Of a DNA stretch of 64,000 nucleotides, positions 24,594 through 38,141 are shown one piece after another (positions within the stretch are counted from its first letter, which is position 1; each line of letters begins with the position of its first letter). The notes below the pieces were generated by a model. The model did not search any database and was not told the origin of the DNA. It saw only the letters and a program-made list of their open reading frames with translations. The DNA comes from Aphrophora alni (Eukaryota; Arthropoda; Insecta; Hemiptera; Aphrophoridae), in NCBI GenBank assembly GCA_963513935.1, contig OY740777.1, forward strand, positions 15,425,092-15,489,091, given 5' to 3'. Made by a program: the position numbers and the translations under genes.

Positions 24594-24638
24594 GTATCAC
24601 TGAAGAGGACGACCTTGTCGTTGAAACGCGTCTGATAC
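24594..24638 (+). ncRNA. Hammerhead ribozyme, complete core (type I layout)
   Basis: The order of elements is helix I strand GTATCA (24594-24599), core CTGAAGA (24600-24606, matching CUGANGA), helix II ACGAC-CTT-GTCGT (24609-24621), core GAA (24623-24625), A15.1, a CGCG helix III, U16.1, cleavage base C (24632), and helix I strand TGATAC (24633-24638). Both helix I strands pair perfectly over 6 bp. The loopless palindromic helix III is the hallmark of PLE hammerheads, which are thought to work best as dimers. Predicted cleavage is after 24632. A bulged G next to helix II is the only irregularity. Confidence 0.85.
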
Positions 24639-24699
24639 TTAGGCGTTTTTTTTTATGAGAATAGTGTTCTGTGTGTTTGTTATACTGTATACAAATTAC

Positions 24700-25985
24700 A
24701 CTATTATTTCACTTGGTTTCCTACATTGTTGAATGCAAAGAAGAATCTGGTTCTATGCTTGTTTTCATGTACATTTGGAGTTATATCCATCTATTTCATT
24801 TTTCCTATCAGGTTCTCTCGTGTTTTTCACTTCTAAACCGAACGCTATATTCAAGGATTTCGATTCTTTATTTTATATTTTCTTTCGTTTTGTGTAAGGC
24901 AATAATGAATGAGACTTTTTCCTTTAATAAATACGAAAATAATAAATAGTTAAATCTGATTTTTCCATAACTTACTAAAATCGAACTAAAATTACAAGCT
25001 CTAGAGCGTTTACTGTATATACAGACAATGAGACACAATGATGCCGAGGCAGTTATGTGCACATTTCATACTCTCTTGTTCCGTCATTTCTATGAGCTGG
25101 ATAGCAATAAGTGCAATTTGTATATCGAAATAATTGTCATAATACTCTGAGCAACTCCAATCCTTTATTAATTAAATAGAAAATCTTTATATTTTTAATT
25201 TGAGATATTTAAATAATTATTAGGATGTTACCAAAGTATTGTTTTTTCATCAATTAAAACAAATTATGTTTCAAAATAACACTAAATTAGTACGTTTAAT
25301 ATTAAAGAGAGTTCAACGCTTTTTTTTTACAAAACAAAGAATTATTTATTTAGAACTAATAAATATCATATCTGTGAAAGTGTTCCTATATTATTCAAAA
25401 TGTTAATATTTCCAACGCTATGAAACGATTCTTTATTTATTAAACTAGAAAACAGTTAACGATGTTGTATATTGATTTCAAAGATGCAGAACTGTGCAGA
25501 ATGGACCTTTTGTATTTTAATGTTTTTACTTACATTTAGAGATAAGGCAACTGGACATTGACAGTAATCAAGTTCTAAATCGGGTTTTTACAAAATCGTT
25601 TTAGCTATTGACAATTAGATATGGCAAGTCTCGAATTAATTACAAAAACAGTATAAAGTTTTAGTATTGATGTTTTCAAATAATATATTTACTCACACAT
25701 ATACGTAGTATAGAGAGTTGTGTGTTGGGTCAAGCAATGCAACGTATCATTGAGCAACCAGTACTTACGGCTGGCAATTTGTTTGTTGAAAAGTGAGACA
25801 CATATTAAAATAATAAAATTGCAAGAGATTTGACAAAATTGTTTGTTGTTGCTATTCCTTCGTAAAGAGGACGGTAAAACTTCTTAGCGATTACTAGTTT
25901 CAAGGAACGCTGATAAGTACTAAAAATCTTATTTCAAGGATCATAAGGAATTTATAAGGATTCTATAAGAGGATAAGGGGAGAAT
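24700..25985. repeat. Segmental duplication, unit 1
   Basis: It is collinear with 26020-27110. Shared blocks include CTCTAGAGCGTTTACTGTA (24999 and 26259), GTGCACATTTCATA, a TTGTGTG-GGTCAAGCAA-type block and ACTTACGGCTGGCAATTTGT. Identity looks moderate with many indels, so the duplication is old. No credible exon is seen in either unit. Confidence 0.8.
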
Positions 25986-26019
25986 GTCTAGACAGTCATT
26001 CACAGTACATAAGTATATT

Positions 26020-27110
26020 TACTATTTAACTTTGTTTCTTGCATTGTTGAATTCCGAAGGTCTCTAGCCGTATCTACGTTTGTTTTCATGTAGTTTAGGA
26101 CTCTCATGATCAATACGATATTAGAGTATTTGAGATATCTACTTTGTATTTTCTTCCTATTTTTATAAGGACATAACAAGTAAGAGGTTTTGGGCTTTGT
26201 ATAAACCCAATTAAAAATTAGTAAATATGACTTTACTTTTATCGGACTAAAACTTGAACTCTAGAGCGTTTACTGTAGTTCAGTACAGTAAGGAAAAGTG
26301 ATCCCAAAGAATAAGATAGGTGCACATTTCATAGACTAGTGTGTTTGGGTTGGATACCGATATGTGGAATTTCCACGTCAGAATAATGGTCATAAAATCT
26401 GAACATTTAAAAATTTAAACAGATGTTTAAACATTTTAAGATAATTTACCTCTTCTTATTCAAAATACACATACTTATTTATCTTGAATCAATAATTGTC
26501 ATATCAGTAAATTTTCTTCTATATTCAGACTGGTAACATTTCCTATGCTATGAAACATATATTATGGAATAGATGTAACAATGTAGTATATTGACTTCAA
26601 AGATACAGAATTGTGCACCAGGGAACAATTTAGTGTTATATTTTTACTTTACATTTACAGAGAACAATACAACTGCACACCTTAGAATACAACGTAACTT
26701 GTTTTATAAAGTTATTTGAGTTATCTAACGTTAAATATGGCAAGTTTTGAAATAATACACAAAACGTATACATTTTTACTATTGATATTTATTAATGATA
26801 TTTTTCTCTCACATGTACGTATATAGACAGTTGTGTGGTAGGTCAAGCAAGTATTGTACTGTGAGTGTACTTACGGCTGGCAATTTGTTGGCTGAAAATT
26901 GAGATGGCAATAAATAGATTTAGAAAAATGACCTTTGTTATTTTTATTTAATCTCAACGAGAACGGTAAAATATCTTAGTGATCTTGAGATGTTTACTTA
27001 ACGGAGTTCGGAATGAAAGTAGAATTATTTTTATAAAACCTAAAAGTTTTATCTCAAACGGTTATGGAATTTATAAGATTTAAGGATAGTACATGGCGGC
27101 GAAAGTGTCT
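26020..27110. repeat. Segmental duplication, unit 2
   Basis: This is the tandem partner of 24700-25985. Part of the same sequence reappears at 31560-31850 (ATATTCAGAGTGGTAACATT against ATATTCAGACTGGTAACATT at 26522), so the unit is a dispersed repeat rather than a simple local duplication. Confidence 0.8.
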
Positions 27111-27119
27111 AGTCAGTCA

Positions 27120-29200
27120 TGTGTATTTACTCCACGATAGATGCATTTTGCTTTGCATTGATATAATCTACTCTTGGTTTTTGTCCCTGTGGGGAAAATA
27201 AGTGACCTAAATCACTACTGGAAGATGGAGAGGAAGGAGAATAGATAAAATCTGTTTAATTAACGTTAAGACAAGGAGTGTTTATAAAAAACAGTTAATA
27301 AGAAAGCAGTAGGTTGACTTGTTAAGTGATCTATGACGCTTCACAATTATCATTTATATTTCCTTTTCGATTATAGAATACTCTTTACAAAGATCATATA
27401 TGAAAATAAATTATATATGGATCTCAGATTTGATTAAATTAACAATACAAACAAATTTGTTTTCCAAACATTCAGAATGTATTACAATAATTCAATAACT
27501 CAAATACACTTTCCAATAATTAAAATTTTAAAAAATAATTAAAACATAGATGATAAGAGTGGAAGTGACTAAAATGATGCCAGAGTGAGGAAAAACGAGT
27601 TTCAGTTATTTTTATGTTCACATCTGAAAATCTTACAATAGTTTACTGAAGCTCATAGATTAAAAACAACGGTCCAATTGAACCCTGTATCATTTTTACG
27701 TTTATATTCATCAGAGTTGTTGCTAAACGAATATTTTTAATGATGCAGTCATCTTCGTTATCCTTGACGTTACAGACCATATATTACTCGCCTCAAGCAC
27801 AAACTCCTTCCTTCATTGTCAGACACTCTTCTCCACCTCCAGATAGCCATCTTTCTCACGTTATCCTCTACGTCTTCCAATCATTTTGTCCTGGATTTCT
27901 GAGTTTTCATCTCTTGTTTAGAAATTTTTTTATCAACTCATGTTTTATTCAATCTGTATACGTGAATGCATTCATCAAGGATGCGGTACTAAATTGATCT
28001 ATGAGGTCGTTTGCAATTTTATCACTTTTTTTATGAAAACAAAAGATAAAGTGATGAAATAGATGAGAATTTTTTTCTTAAACTTTGAAACTATATTTTT
28101 TTGAAAATATATATTTAAAATTAACGACATTATAATAATATTTATACATGAACAGAAGAGACAATACTGCTTTCACATATAGAAGTTAAAAATAACAAAT
28201 CCCTATGATTAAAATCAACTAATTGTATTTTTTATTACCTTTCAATACATAAGCCTAAAATTAAAATTAGGTTACCACAAGTCAAATCATTCAAACTTAA
28301 AAACGATATTTTAGTAATTATAACATAAAGCGGCACTTCATTCAACTTAATACAATAATGATTCTTTTTGCAAAGATTTCAGTTCAAATTAAATTTGAGT
28401 TTGCTCACGGCTAAGTTATATTATAGAATTTCTCTGTAAAAGTCCCTTCCTTACTTACTTCCTAAAATATTCATGTATCTATTTTGGATGATTGTTTCGT
28501 TTTTACCACTAAAATCAGTTCAGTTTTGGTGGAAGGAAAAACACATTTATTATTCAGAGTCTACATCAGCAAAATGTTTTGTGTTTTAGATTTTCCTTTG
28601 TTGTAGAGAAGAAGAAGTAGAATAAATTACTTTAAGAATTGTATCGGGTATCACGTATACGGGAATGAAGATTGATTTATGGGAAAGATGTCACAATTGA
28701 TAGAGTATAAAATTCGTATTTTTGAGACACATTATTTGCTGTAAAAGGCGCCATGTTAGATGAGCTGTCTAACGAGTGTGTTACACATGATGGATCCCTA
28801 TCATTAGATTAACCATGCAGGTAGAGAGCATACAATTGAAACAAAAATATAATTAGACAATACTCATAAGAGATGAAAAACTACAATAAAAATAATTAAA
28901 TAATCTTTTTTTAAAGAAACTAGTAATTATTCTGAAGATGGAAAAAAAATCCATGCAGCTTTACAAAATTTACTCACTCAGATCCAGTTTTTGTCATTTA
29001 AATAATTTCTTCCCCTATATTTATCCAATTATTTTAATTTCCCTAATTCCTAAATCCTAATTACTCATTACACATATTGTAATAACGTCTTCCTCTATCT
29101 TCCTGTTACACAACAAATCCAGTAATCATGGTTTAGCCTTCGAACTACTTACACATTAAAGTGCATGCCTTGTGATAGACCATATTCGTTATTTTTTAAA
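27120..29200. other. Non-coding stretch
   Basis: No convincing gene is seen. An 85-codon plus-strand frame (27740-27997) in a pyrimidine-rich patch has no family resemblance. Confidence 0.4.
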
Positions 29201-29202
29201 TG

Positions 29203-29204
<2 letters not shown>

Positions 29205-29246
<42 letters not shown>
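29205..29246. repeat. (TA)n microsatellite
   Basis: 21 uninterrupted TA units. Confidence 0.95.
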
Positions 29247-29248
<2 letters not shown>

Positions 29249-29389
29249 TTACGTGCCTACAAGGTTGTCTGCCACAGGGGAATATGTAGATTATAGTATA
29301 CACATCAACATATATTATCAAAAACACAAATACTTTGCTCAAAAACTACTCCTGTCAAATTAATAAAAATATTTTTAATGTTTTTTTTT

Positions 29390-30729
29390 CAGTATTGTGG
29401 GCCACATGTTGACTGGATAAAGTTACCAGCAGGCTGCTGTTTCAAAATGTCAGCTTTTATCAGATTTGTACTTTGTACACAAAGAAGGATTTATTGTTGT
29501 GATACAGTTTGTTTATAGTTTTCGAATATTAAGTCATGAATGCAGTTGGAGGGTGCAATTTAATTTGACTTTTAATATGATAGGTTCATTCTTATGGTGT
29601 TTGTAAATATCAAATTCTTCCATGATGTTGATTGTGTGTCCTTATTTTATGTAAAATGGACATGCTGTCCTGTATAATGCTGTAGTTATATGTGTTGTAT
29701 ATTAACTGTTCATAATAAGATTAGAACATCGTATTTATTATTTTTTTATGCTGGGTCAATGCTCCTTTAATCTTGTTTTAAGTAGGAGGGAAAACATACA
29801 CTCAACTACCTAATTATAGTGTTAGGCATTGCCCTTTTAGACCTGCTTCATTAGGTATGTTAATCAAAAACAGTGATTCAGTAAAGAAATTAATTAGCAT
29901 TATATTTAATGATTTAAACAATCAGAATAAATATATTTATACAGTCACAATTTAATGTTATCTCTCATGATCATTAAATGTATACAATCAACTACAATAT
30001 AAAATATAAATCCAGAATGGTTCCAACTATTTGATTCTACCGTTTTAATTTTATTTCAAACAATTACACGATACTCAATACACAAAGATTTGCTCACCTT
30101 TCTTGGAAAATACTTCAAACGTTGCTAACTTGAGTTATCGGACTCTCGCTCTCTCTTCAAAACACTTCCCCAACAGCCGTTCCTCCTGTGATCCAAAGAC
30201 CCCCGTCTCCTTTTGTCCAAGAGCTTCTATACCTCCCTTTTGTTTGTGACCTTGATTGAACCTGCAAGGTAAGTATTTCGTAATAATTAATGTTACACTG
30301 TGTCTTTCACAACAGTTGGTCTCCATTCTGACTTTAATATAACATTATATTATTTGTATTTATCTATATTCCAACACTTTTTCTTAATCCTAACAATATG
30401 CTTAATATTTATAGACAATACACATAATTACAGCAATATACAGGATATGTCCATTTTATATAAAATGAGGGAGAACATAAAATTAACTTAATGAAAAAAA
30501 AATGATATTTACAAACACCATAAGATTGAACATAACAACATATTAATTGACAAATTAAATTTCACCTTCAACTGAATTTTCGACTTAATATTTGAAAACC
30601 AGAATCAAACTGCATGACAAAAATAAATCCATCTTAGAGTACAAAGTAGAATCCAGGTAATGGCTGGTATATTTGAAACAGCAGTCTACTATTATACTTT
30701 AACCAGTCAACGTGTGGCCATAATACTGG
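29390..30729. mobile_element. Large inverted-repeat element, arms of about 350 bp
   Basis: The left arm (29390 to about 29750) and right arm (about 30360 to 30729) are inverted copies with moderate divergence. Matching blocks include CAGTATTxTGGxCCACA, CTTATGGTGTTTGTAAATAT and TAAAATGGACAT. The spacer of about 600 bp holds a dispersed-repeat segment (30010-30125, similar to 38333-38480) and a GC-richer block (30101-30262). No transposase is visible. It could be a foldback transposon or an inverted duplication. Confidence 0.7.
30101..30262. other. GC-richer block with splice-like signals on both strands
   Basis: On the plus strand it ends in CTGCAAG followed by GTAAGTATTT, a near-consensus donor. 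On the minus strand it begins after CTTACCTTGCAG (an acceptor) and ends AAGAAAG before GTGAGC (a donor). One minus-strand frame is open for about 43 codons (FNQGHKQKGGIEALGQKETG ...) before a stop. It could be an untranslated exon on either strand or chance. Composition is clearly less AT-rich than its surroundings. Confidence 0.3.
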
Positions 30730-31559
30730 GACAAACACATATAAATATTTAATTTATATTATATTTATATTTATTATTATTTATATTAATTTAACAAGTT
30801 TACATTTCGTGAAATATGTTTGTATTTTTTTTAAATATATGTTAGTGATCTGTATACAATAATATACATAAGTGTATAATATACAAAAAAAAAGAATTAC
30901 TATTGACTATTACAATGTATGTACTATAATGTGAAAGTAGTTTGACGGCTAAACAATTATTATTGAATTCATTGTGTAAGAGGTAGGTAAGGGGAGACGT
31001 TATTCGTTTTATTATATTATGTCTTGTATTAAGAGTAATTAGGTTAAAGTATTTGGATACATATATTAAGGATTATTTAAATAACAATAAATGGATATGA
31101 GAGAGTAAATTCTGTGAGGTTGCATGAAATTAGAGTTGTTTTATTCTTGAGAATAATTACTAATTGATTTTAAAAATTTATTTAATTATTTTTCATCTTG
31201 AATGATTATTGTCTTATTATATTTTTGTTATTTTTTTTATTGTATATTTTTATCTGAAAAAAAAACTAATATTACAAAATGTACTATTTGTAATGTGTAC
31301 TATTACAAATCCAGTCGTGAAAAGTGATAAACGAATATTTGTTACAGAATAACTCTGTTCTTTATAAATTTAATGAGTATGGGAAAATTCTCAAGATGAC
31401 TTGCAGTGAATAACATCCTATTCCGTCTGTCTATTTTGTATTTCCTTTAACACAAAATGTCTTTTCTGTCCGAAATTAAGTTTATTTTAAATGATCCGTT
31501 CTACAAATCTGACAATACAATAATTTTTTTATAATTTTATAATAGGTTTTCTAAACATT

Positions 31560-31850
31560 AATTTAGTTAATATTTTCCTGTTGAAATATTCAGAGTGGTA
31601 ACATTTCCTCTTTCCTAATACAATCCTTGATATATTACAATGAGTTAAAGATAACAAAGAATTACCTAATGATTGGAACCTTATGCACACTAGGACAATT
31701 AAGTTTTATATTATTATTTGCCTTTACAGGGAACGGTAAACGTAGATATATTCATCTTACAATAACCAAGTTCTTGCAAACATAACCTAACATTCGTTTG
31801 TATAAACTAGTTTGAGTTATGTATCTACATATTTAGAGTTAACATAGAAA
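31560..31850. repeat. Third, diverged copy of the 24700/26020 repeat
   Basis: It shares ATATTCAGxxTGGTAACATT and an AACCAAGTTCT-type block in the same order as 25390-25600 and 26520-26710. It is shorter and more decayed. Confidence 0.55.
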
Positions 31851-31859
31851 GCCTTTTAA

Positions 31860-34490
31860 ATACATTCTAGCCGCTGTAGTTGGTAGTTGCCAAAATTTGA
31901 AAACATATTTAAGAAACAGTAAAATTACAAAAAAAAATAGGTAGCCTTTCTATTTGCAATATAAACCATAATCTCTCGTAGATCAGAAAAAAATACTCAT
32001 TGTTCCTTAAACGACTCTTTACAAAAACCTTTCACCCAGCAAAGATTGAGATTTTAAACATTAAAATACTTTTCCTGAATTATGAGTTCTGCCTATACAT
32101 CTACTACTCTCACATCGTCTCCCATCTGACGTGTAGTTCTACCAATTCCAATTGGATTTTGGTTTATTCTTCAAAAATAATGCTTTTACACCGGTCAAAG
32201 TTAAAACGCTAGTCTATAAAACAGTAATCAGTGCATCAGCTCAATAAAACCTGAACTCACCAGTTTTTAATGTTCATACTCTATTTTCTTATTTTATAAC
32301 CTAGAAATGAGTTTGCGGCCTTGACAAACATAAGGCTGTTTATTTAACTTTATCTGTTTAATATAAAATGTTTCTGTTCCAAGTAGACATTGAAGGACTT
32401 CTGTTAGAAATAAGGATTATAAGATTATTATAATTTAGAATTATGTAAAAATAAAAGCAAAAATAATACAAAGTTGTCTAGAACTCAGAATGAAACAGTT
32501 ATTATGAAAATAGTGAAAAATTGTAGAAATGCTTATCTTGCAAATGCCACGGGACGATTCCAGGCTTAAGATAATATAAAAAGGCCTAACTGAAAGGAGT
32601 GGATGTCTGATGTATTAGAGGGGACGGCTAAAGCCAGACAGAGAAGGAAGACAACCAGATGATCATTGTTGGCGCGTGGGAAAACTATCATATTTATGAG
32701 AAACCAGAGCAGCCAACCCGTAGAGGAGTCTAATAAAAAAGGGTGATCAAAACATTGATGTATTAATGATCTTGTGATAATTTAAATAGAGGTACACTTA
32801 AAGTAATAATAGTTGGAACCTTTATTCTTTCGATTCTAAAATTCTTTGGAAATAAATAAATAATGATGTATGTAAATAAATAATATAAAAATATAGAATA
32901 AAAACGAACCGAAATGATAATATTGAATGGTTTAAATCCGTTTAATACATAGATAATACTAAATAAGTAAAACATATTTAGTTATAACTGAACCACTGAA
33001 GATTTTTATTCTAAAAAAAGAACCCAAACCCAAAACCAAATTTCCTAATACTGCCAACACCATATATCAGATAATTAAACTCCTTTGTAATGGCCGATGG
33101 TCTCTTCAAAGGATGTGAAGTGGGGTCTTTCATGCCACTCTACCCCACCAACTTGATATTATACTCCCTTTTGGTAACGTTTGATGGAGAATTTCCTTGG
33201 AAAATAATGCTTTTACAGATGTCTTTATTGAAAAGTTCAAACGAAATCAGCTCAAAACACACATGTTTTGATGTTTGTCATTTTTTTTTAAATTTTATAA
33301 CCTAGACAATCATTTGGGATAAACATAATTTATGAATTAATTTAAAAACCCCTATTCTGGTTTTACTTCATTTTGGATATTAATTTTAGTCATATTTCAA
33401 TTCCATTTATATAACTTCCCAACTGGTAAACAATTATTTGTTAATGTTTAAAACCCTTTTTATCTTCCAATAGTTTTTCAGCCTGTTCTTTAAACGTTTT
33501 TTCTTATTTTTGTTTATTATTCAATTTTTTGTGTATTTACGTTGTATATAATGAGGTTGGGTTTTTTTGTTATTGTGTTCTACTCATAAAGGCCTTTAAT
33601 TCGATGTACAACTCGGACTATGCTGTCATTTAAGATTTCCTACTTGTTCCTTACGAGCCGTCACCCTGGAAAGGTAGAGCGGTCCACTGAATACGTGATA
33701 AATAGGTTTCAGTGTCAATTAACAACTTACAAAATTTATTAGCTCTATCTGTATTTTTTTAAATATATTAAGCCGTCATGTAACTTATTTAACACGCTGT
33801 ATATTCTGCATGTCAAAATTTATTATCACTCCAACTGAGATACTTACAAAACTTACTGGTGCTAATGTATATAGTTACATTTGAACATTCTATATTACAT
33901 TTACACCTCACAAGGAAAGTTGTACAAAACATTTTCAATATCGAGAGAGAGTTCATTGGTCACTATACAAGCACGTGACTATTCAGAAGGAAACCTAGTT
34001 GGGAACTTTAAATGATCGCTGTCTAGTATGAGGAAAATTATACTATTACTAAAAGTGGTCATCCATGACTTTCACTTTAAAATGAATTACATATAGTTTG
34101 ATATAGTGTGGGTGAACCATAGGGGCTTGTATATGTAAACTCACTGAATACCCCTTTCAGTATTATTTTTGGTTTGTAGACTTGTCATAAATTAACTCCA
34201 TAGGGGAATGTTGTTGTAGTTCACTGTTAGTTGTTAAACTAAGTTAACACTCTTTGTTGCGGAAGATCGGCCTGTTTGTTTTAAACAATGAAGTAAACAT
34301 CATCTGAAAATTAAGCATAAATACATTTAATAAACCTGTACGGAAAAGTACCATTCAAATTTTACATAACTAAACGTTTGTTTACTGTTGTAATTCTCTA
34401 GGTAATATTGGTGACAAGTTCAGCCTACGTTCAATAGAATGTTTATGACTTTAATAGTTAATACCCGAGCAGGCAGATTTGATATTCTGC
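31860..34490. other. Non-coding stretch with faint internal duplication
   Basis: AAAATAATGCTTTTACA occurs at about 32176 and 33202, each followed later by TTTTATAACCTAGA, suggesting an old duplication about 1.03 kb apart. A GC-richer patch at 32590-32740 has a short open frame (EKEDNQMIIVGAWENY) of no known family. No gene is called. Confidence 0.4.
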
Positions 34491-34495
34491 AAAGA

Positions 34496-34529
34496 CCCTT
34501 CTGGGTTTCCACGTGAAGACCCCAGAGGG
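34496..34529. repeat. Small GC-rich hairpin
   Basis: CCCTTCTGGGTTTC pairs with GAAGACCCCAGAGGG across a CACGT loop, with a bulge. It is too short for a typical microRNA precursor, and no function is assigned. Confidence 0.5.
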
Positions 34530-34668
34530 ATGTAATTCAGATAGATATTTTGTTATTCGAGTTATTTAACAAACAGCTGTTAAATATTTATTAAAATATT
34601 ACAATAAATGCAATGTGAAAAATAATAATGCTTTCTAGATAAGATCATATGAGGAAATGATTAATTCA

Positions 34669-34723
34669 CCACTCGTCTGAAGATGGATGTAAAAAAAAAA
34701 CTTTCGGATTCAATCGTTAGTGG
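34669..34723 (+). ncRNA. Partial hammerhead-like motif
   Basis: Helix I strands CCACT (34669-34673) and AGTGG (34719-34723) pair, and a perfect CTGAAGA core lies at 34677-34683. The GAAAC half is not intact; an A-tract interrupts the expected helix II. It is probably a relic and is uncertain. Confidence 0.3.
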
Positions 34724-35529
34724 ATTATTATCCGATTAAACCGGCATATATTTGTTATGTTCAATTGTTTAAATACAAATTTATAATTTGATCTGAAAGT
34801 ATATTCCTTTTTTGGTATAATAAAACACTAATAATCAAAATAATGAGTTTCCTGTCTTATGGTGACAAGTGAGGCAATAAAGATATATCTTAAAAACCAC
34901 AATTTTCTAATTCATTTTTGGTCATAATTTTGATGTCTAAGAATGTATTAATTTCCTTAAATACCTATTGTTCTTAAATCTTTTCAAATTAGTTTTGTTA
35001 TTTTATATTTATAGTAAAATCCAATAAACCATAGTTTACTAAACCCTTTACAATAGGATTACAGCTCAGGGCTGTAACGTTGATTGACACAATAAGTTCA
35101 GATTTGCTGCAAATGGAATGATTTTATCTCTTTATGTTCTCAACTATATTATATTCCATTGCAAATTTCATTGAGTTTGATATTTTCGCTTAAACTTCTG
35201 AATTAAATCTATTTTTCGTAAATTTAATGGTTAAATTAAAGGATTTTAATATTCAAAATAGAAGAAGTGAGATACGGTCGTAGAATCAACCTGACGCCAA
35301 GTGATACACAGGTCCAGATTCATAAAAATATCTTCTTGACTGTTATAAACAAACTTAATTTAATATATCCTACAAAGCTGAAGAAACAATTTAAAGGATG
35401 TGTTTCTATTATATTGCATATTGGGGGCTGGGTAAGTACAATGATGGTCCTCTAATTTTTTCTTTTAATTCTTACAGTACAGTAACTGAAAAGAGGTACT
35501 TTACTATTACTAGCTTAGTGTTTCATAAA

Positions 35530-36072
<543 letters not shown>

Positions 36073-38141
36073 AAATTAAAATTAAACCATGAAGACATCT
36101 GTAAAAGCTATTGTTTGTTACTCGACAGATGTATGATTGAGTAACTTTACATTTTGGTTGATATCTCGGTTATCCTTTATCCTATATATATACCATTTTG
36201 TGTATTATTAAAAGAGAAAAATATTTTGTCACTTTGTAAGACTTTTACACTAGCCTTTAACCTTGTAAGAGTTATGGATGTTGGGGGTCCACCAGATTCG
36301 ACTTTCCAAATCACTACAGCTTGGCTGTAATTGGATTTATCTAACTCAGTGTTTAATTATTGCAGAAACGAGATTAAATTGTGTATTATTATTTTGTTTG
36401 ACTAAATTATATTTTTTTTATATTTCAAGACTTTCTGTTAAGTTTTATTAACCTTAAACATAATTATCGTCTAATTTACTAGAACTTACTGAATTGATTA
36501 TTATTAAAAATATTCCGATTTGCACTAGAAAGAACTGTGACGTGATCTCTATACAACTCACTCACTATTTATTTATACAAAATTTCAGTTTTGTTACAAC
36601 CTAATATACAATATCGTACTTGCTGTAACATAATAAAGTATTTTCATATTACTTAAAACTATAGAGATTTAATTTCTATATGATATTTACATATATTGTA
36701 ACTTAATTTTTAAAATTGCTTGAAAGGGATAGTAACATCTTTATTTCATCTAATTTATACCAAATACAGTTTGGAGTTTGGAATTTTTTAACCGAGCGTT
36801 AGTTACAAGTCGTTGATTTAAAGATTATTTAATTAATCGTAAATCTTATTTGTTGTATTGACTTTATTTTGATTTTAAGTTTATTTTAATTTTAGTTTTA
36901 GCATTAGTTTAGTTATGAGATCTCCCTTATGAATGTTTAAAATTACTAACTACTCACATAATTTAACTTGAGACACACTTTTCCTTTTCTTGATTGGTAA
37001 TTATCATTGATTTAAATTCAGAATTTTTACTTAACACTTCTTTTCGTAATGCTTTGTATGGCTTATCTTGCCTTTGAAATACTCTCATTACTTTCATTTA
37101 TGAACTTGTTTAAATTTTGAATCTTAACGCATACAATTTCGGAATAGCCTTGTTATTACGTCTGGTTTGTTTGATAAATGTTGAAAGTATTCAAGTGCCC
37201 CCCCCTCCCAATCAACGTTTACGCTGTTAATTACTTCAAATTAGGTTTGGATTTTATAGGTTAATATTCGCCGGGTTTTATTGGGCGTTCCGTTTATCAA
37301 ATCGTGTCCTTACCGTCGAACTCTTTGAACTCACAGAGGCCAGTTAAAAAGGTTTTCTCTATAGTTTACTAATTTCCTAGGGAACTTCATGTTAAATAAC
37401 CGTAGTGTCTTACACGTGTGATTGTAGTAGTTAGAAGCTGTTATGAATTGCTGTAACTTAGGTTGTATTGTGTTTGTTTTATTTCTCTAATATAAAAGAT
37501 ATCTTTGACACCTTGGACATTTTTTTGTAAAGTAACGGCTTTCAAGATGATGATCATTAAAATAATTTAAACGGCCACCATTTTTGAAAATATACAAAAT
37601 AATGTCTTCGGTTTCTATACACTTGTACCTAACAAGCTGAAATAACTTCTTTAAAAGTAAGTTATTTAGATCGCAAACCATTAAAGTTATTCAATTAAAC
37701 TTTCTTTCAAGAATGCAGTAAAGTTAAGTTTAAATACTTTTAAACAACTTTAAAGTGAATAATTTTAAAGTAGATCAACAAAAAGAAACTTATTTTCTTA
37801 TAAATTTGGCTTAAAGTGTATCTGTAGTTTAACATTTATTAATCCCCTACTTTTTCAAATAGAAAAATAAGTTAAGTAACTTCCTAAACAGTAATATATG
37901 ATACTTATTTCTCTCCTCAATTTGTAGAAGAATATATTATATGCTGATATTTATATATTATGCTACTAATGTTCATCACATTGCACAATCTCAATGTATG
38001 ACCAAATACTCTGATAATTAGTTAACAGCAAACAAATTATCCACGTTAACAATACATGAAATTTGGAATAGAAGATCATTTTCGTTAAATATTAATTTGT
38101 ATTTACCCCAATTGGTCGGTCAGCTTTCATTCTTTGTTTGG
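36073..38141. other. Non-coding stretch
   Basis: No exon or element ends are recognised. A C-tract occurs at 37198-37206. Confidence 0.45.

Larger units (their letters stand above)
24425..24691. mobile_element. Near-perfect 267-bp palindrome carrying two head-to-head hammerheads
   Basis: The left arm 24425-24551 and right arm 24566-24691 are almost exact inverted copies around a 14-bp centre. Each arm carries, from the outside in, TATACAGTATAAC, an A-tract, the hammerhead motif, GAGCTACAC and AAACTATAACTC. The high identity points to a fairly young insertion or active pairing of arms. No coding sequence is present. The element type is inferred from the hammerhead and from the PLE relics elsewhere in the window. 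Confidence 0.9.

Noticed and set aside
27740..27997. 85-codon frame rich in Ser and Pro
   Set aside because: It lies in a pyrimidine-rich patch, which favours Ser/Pro/Leu codons. No family match is recognised.
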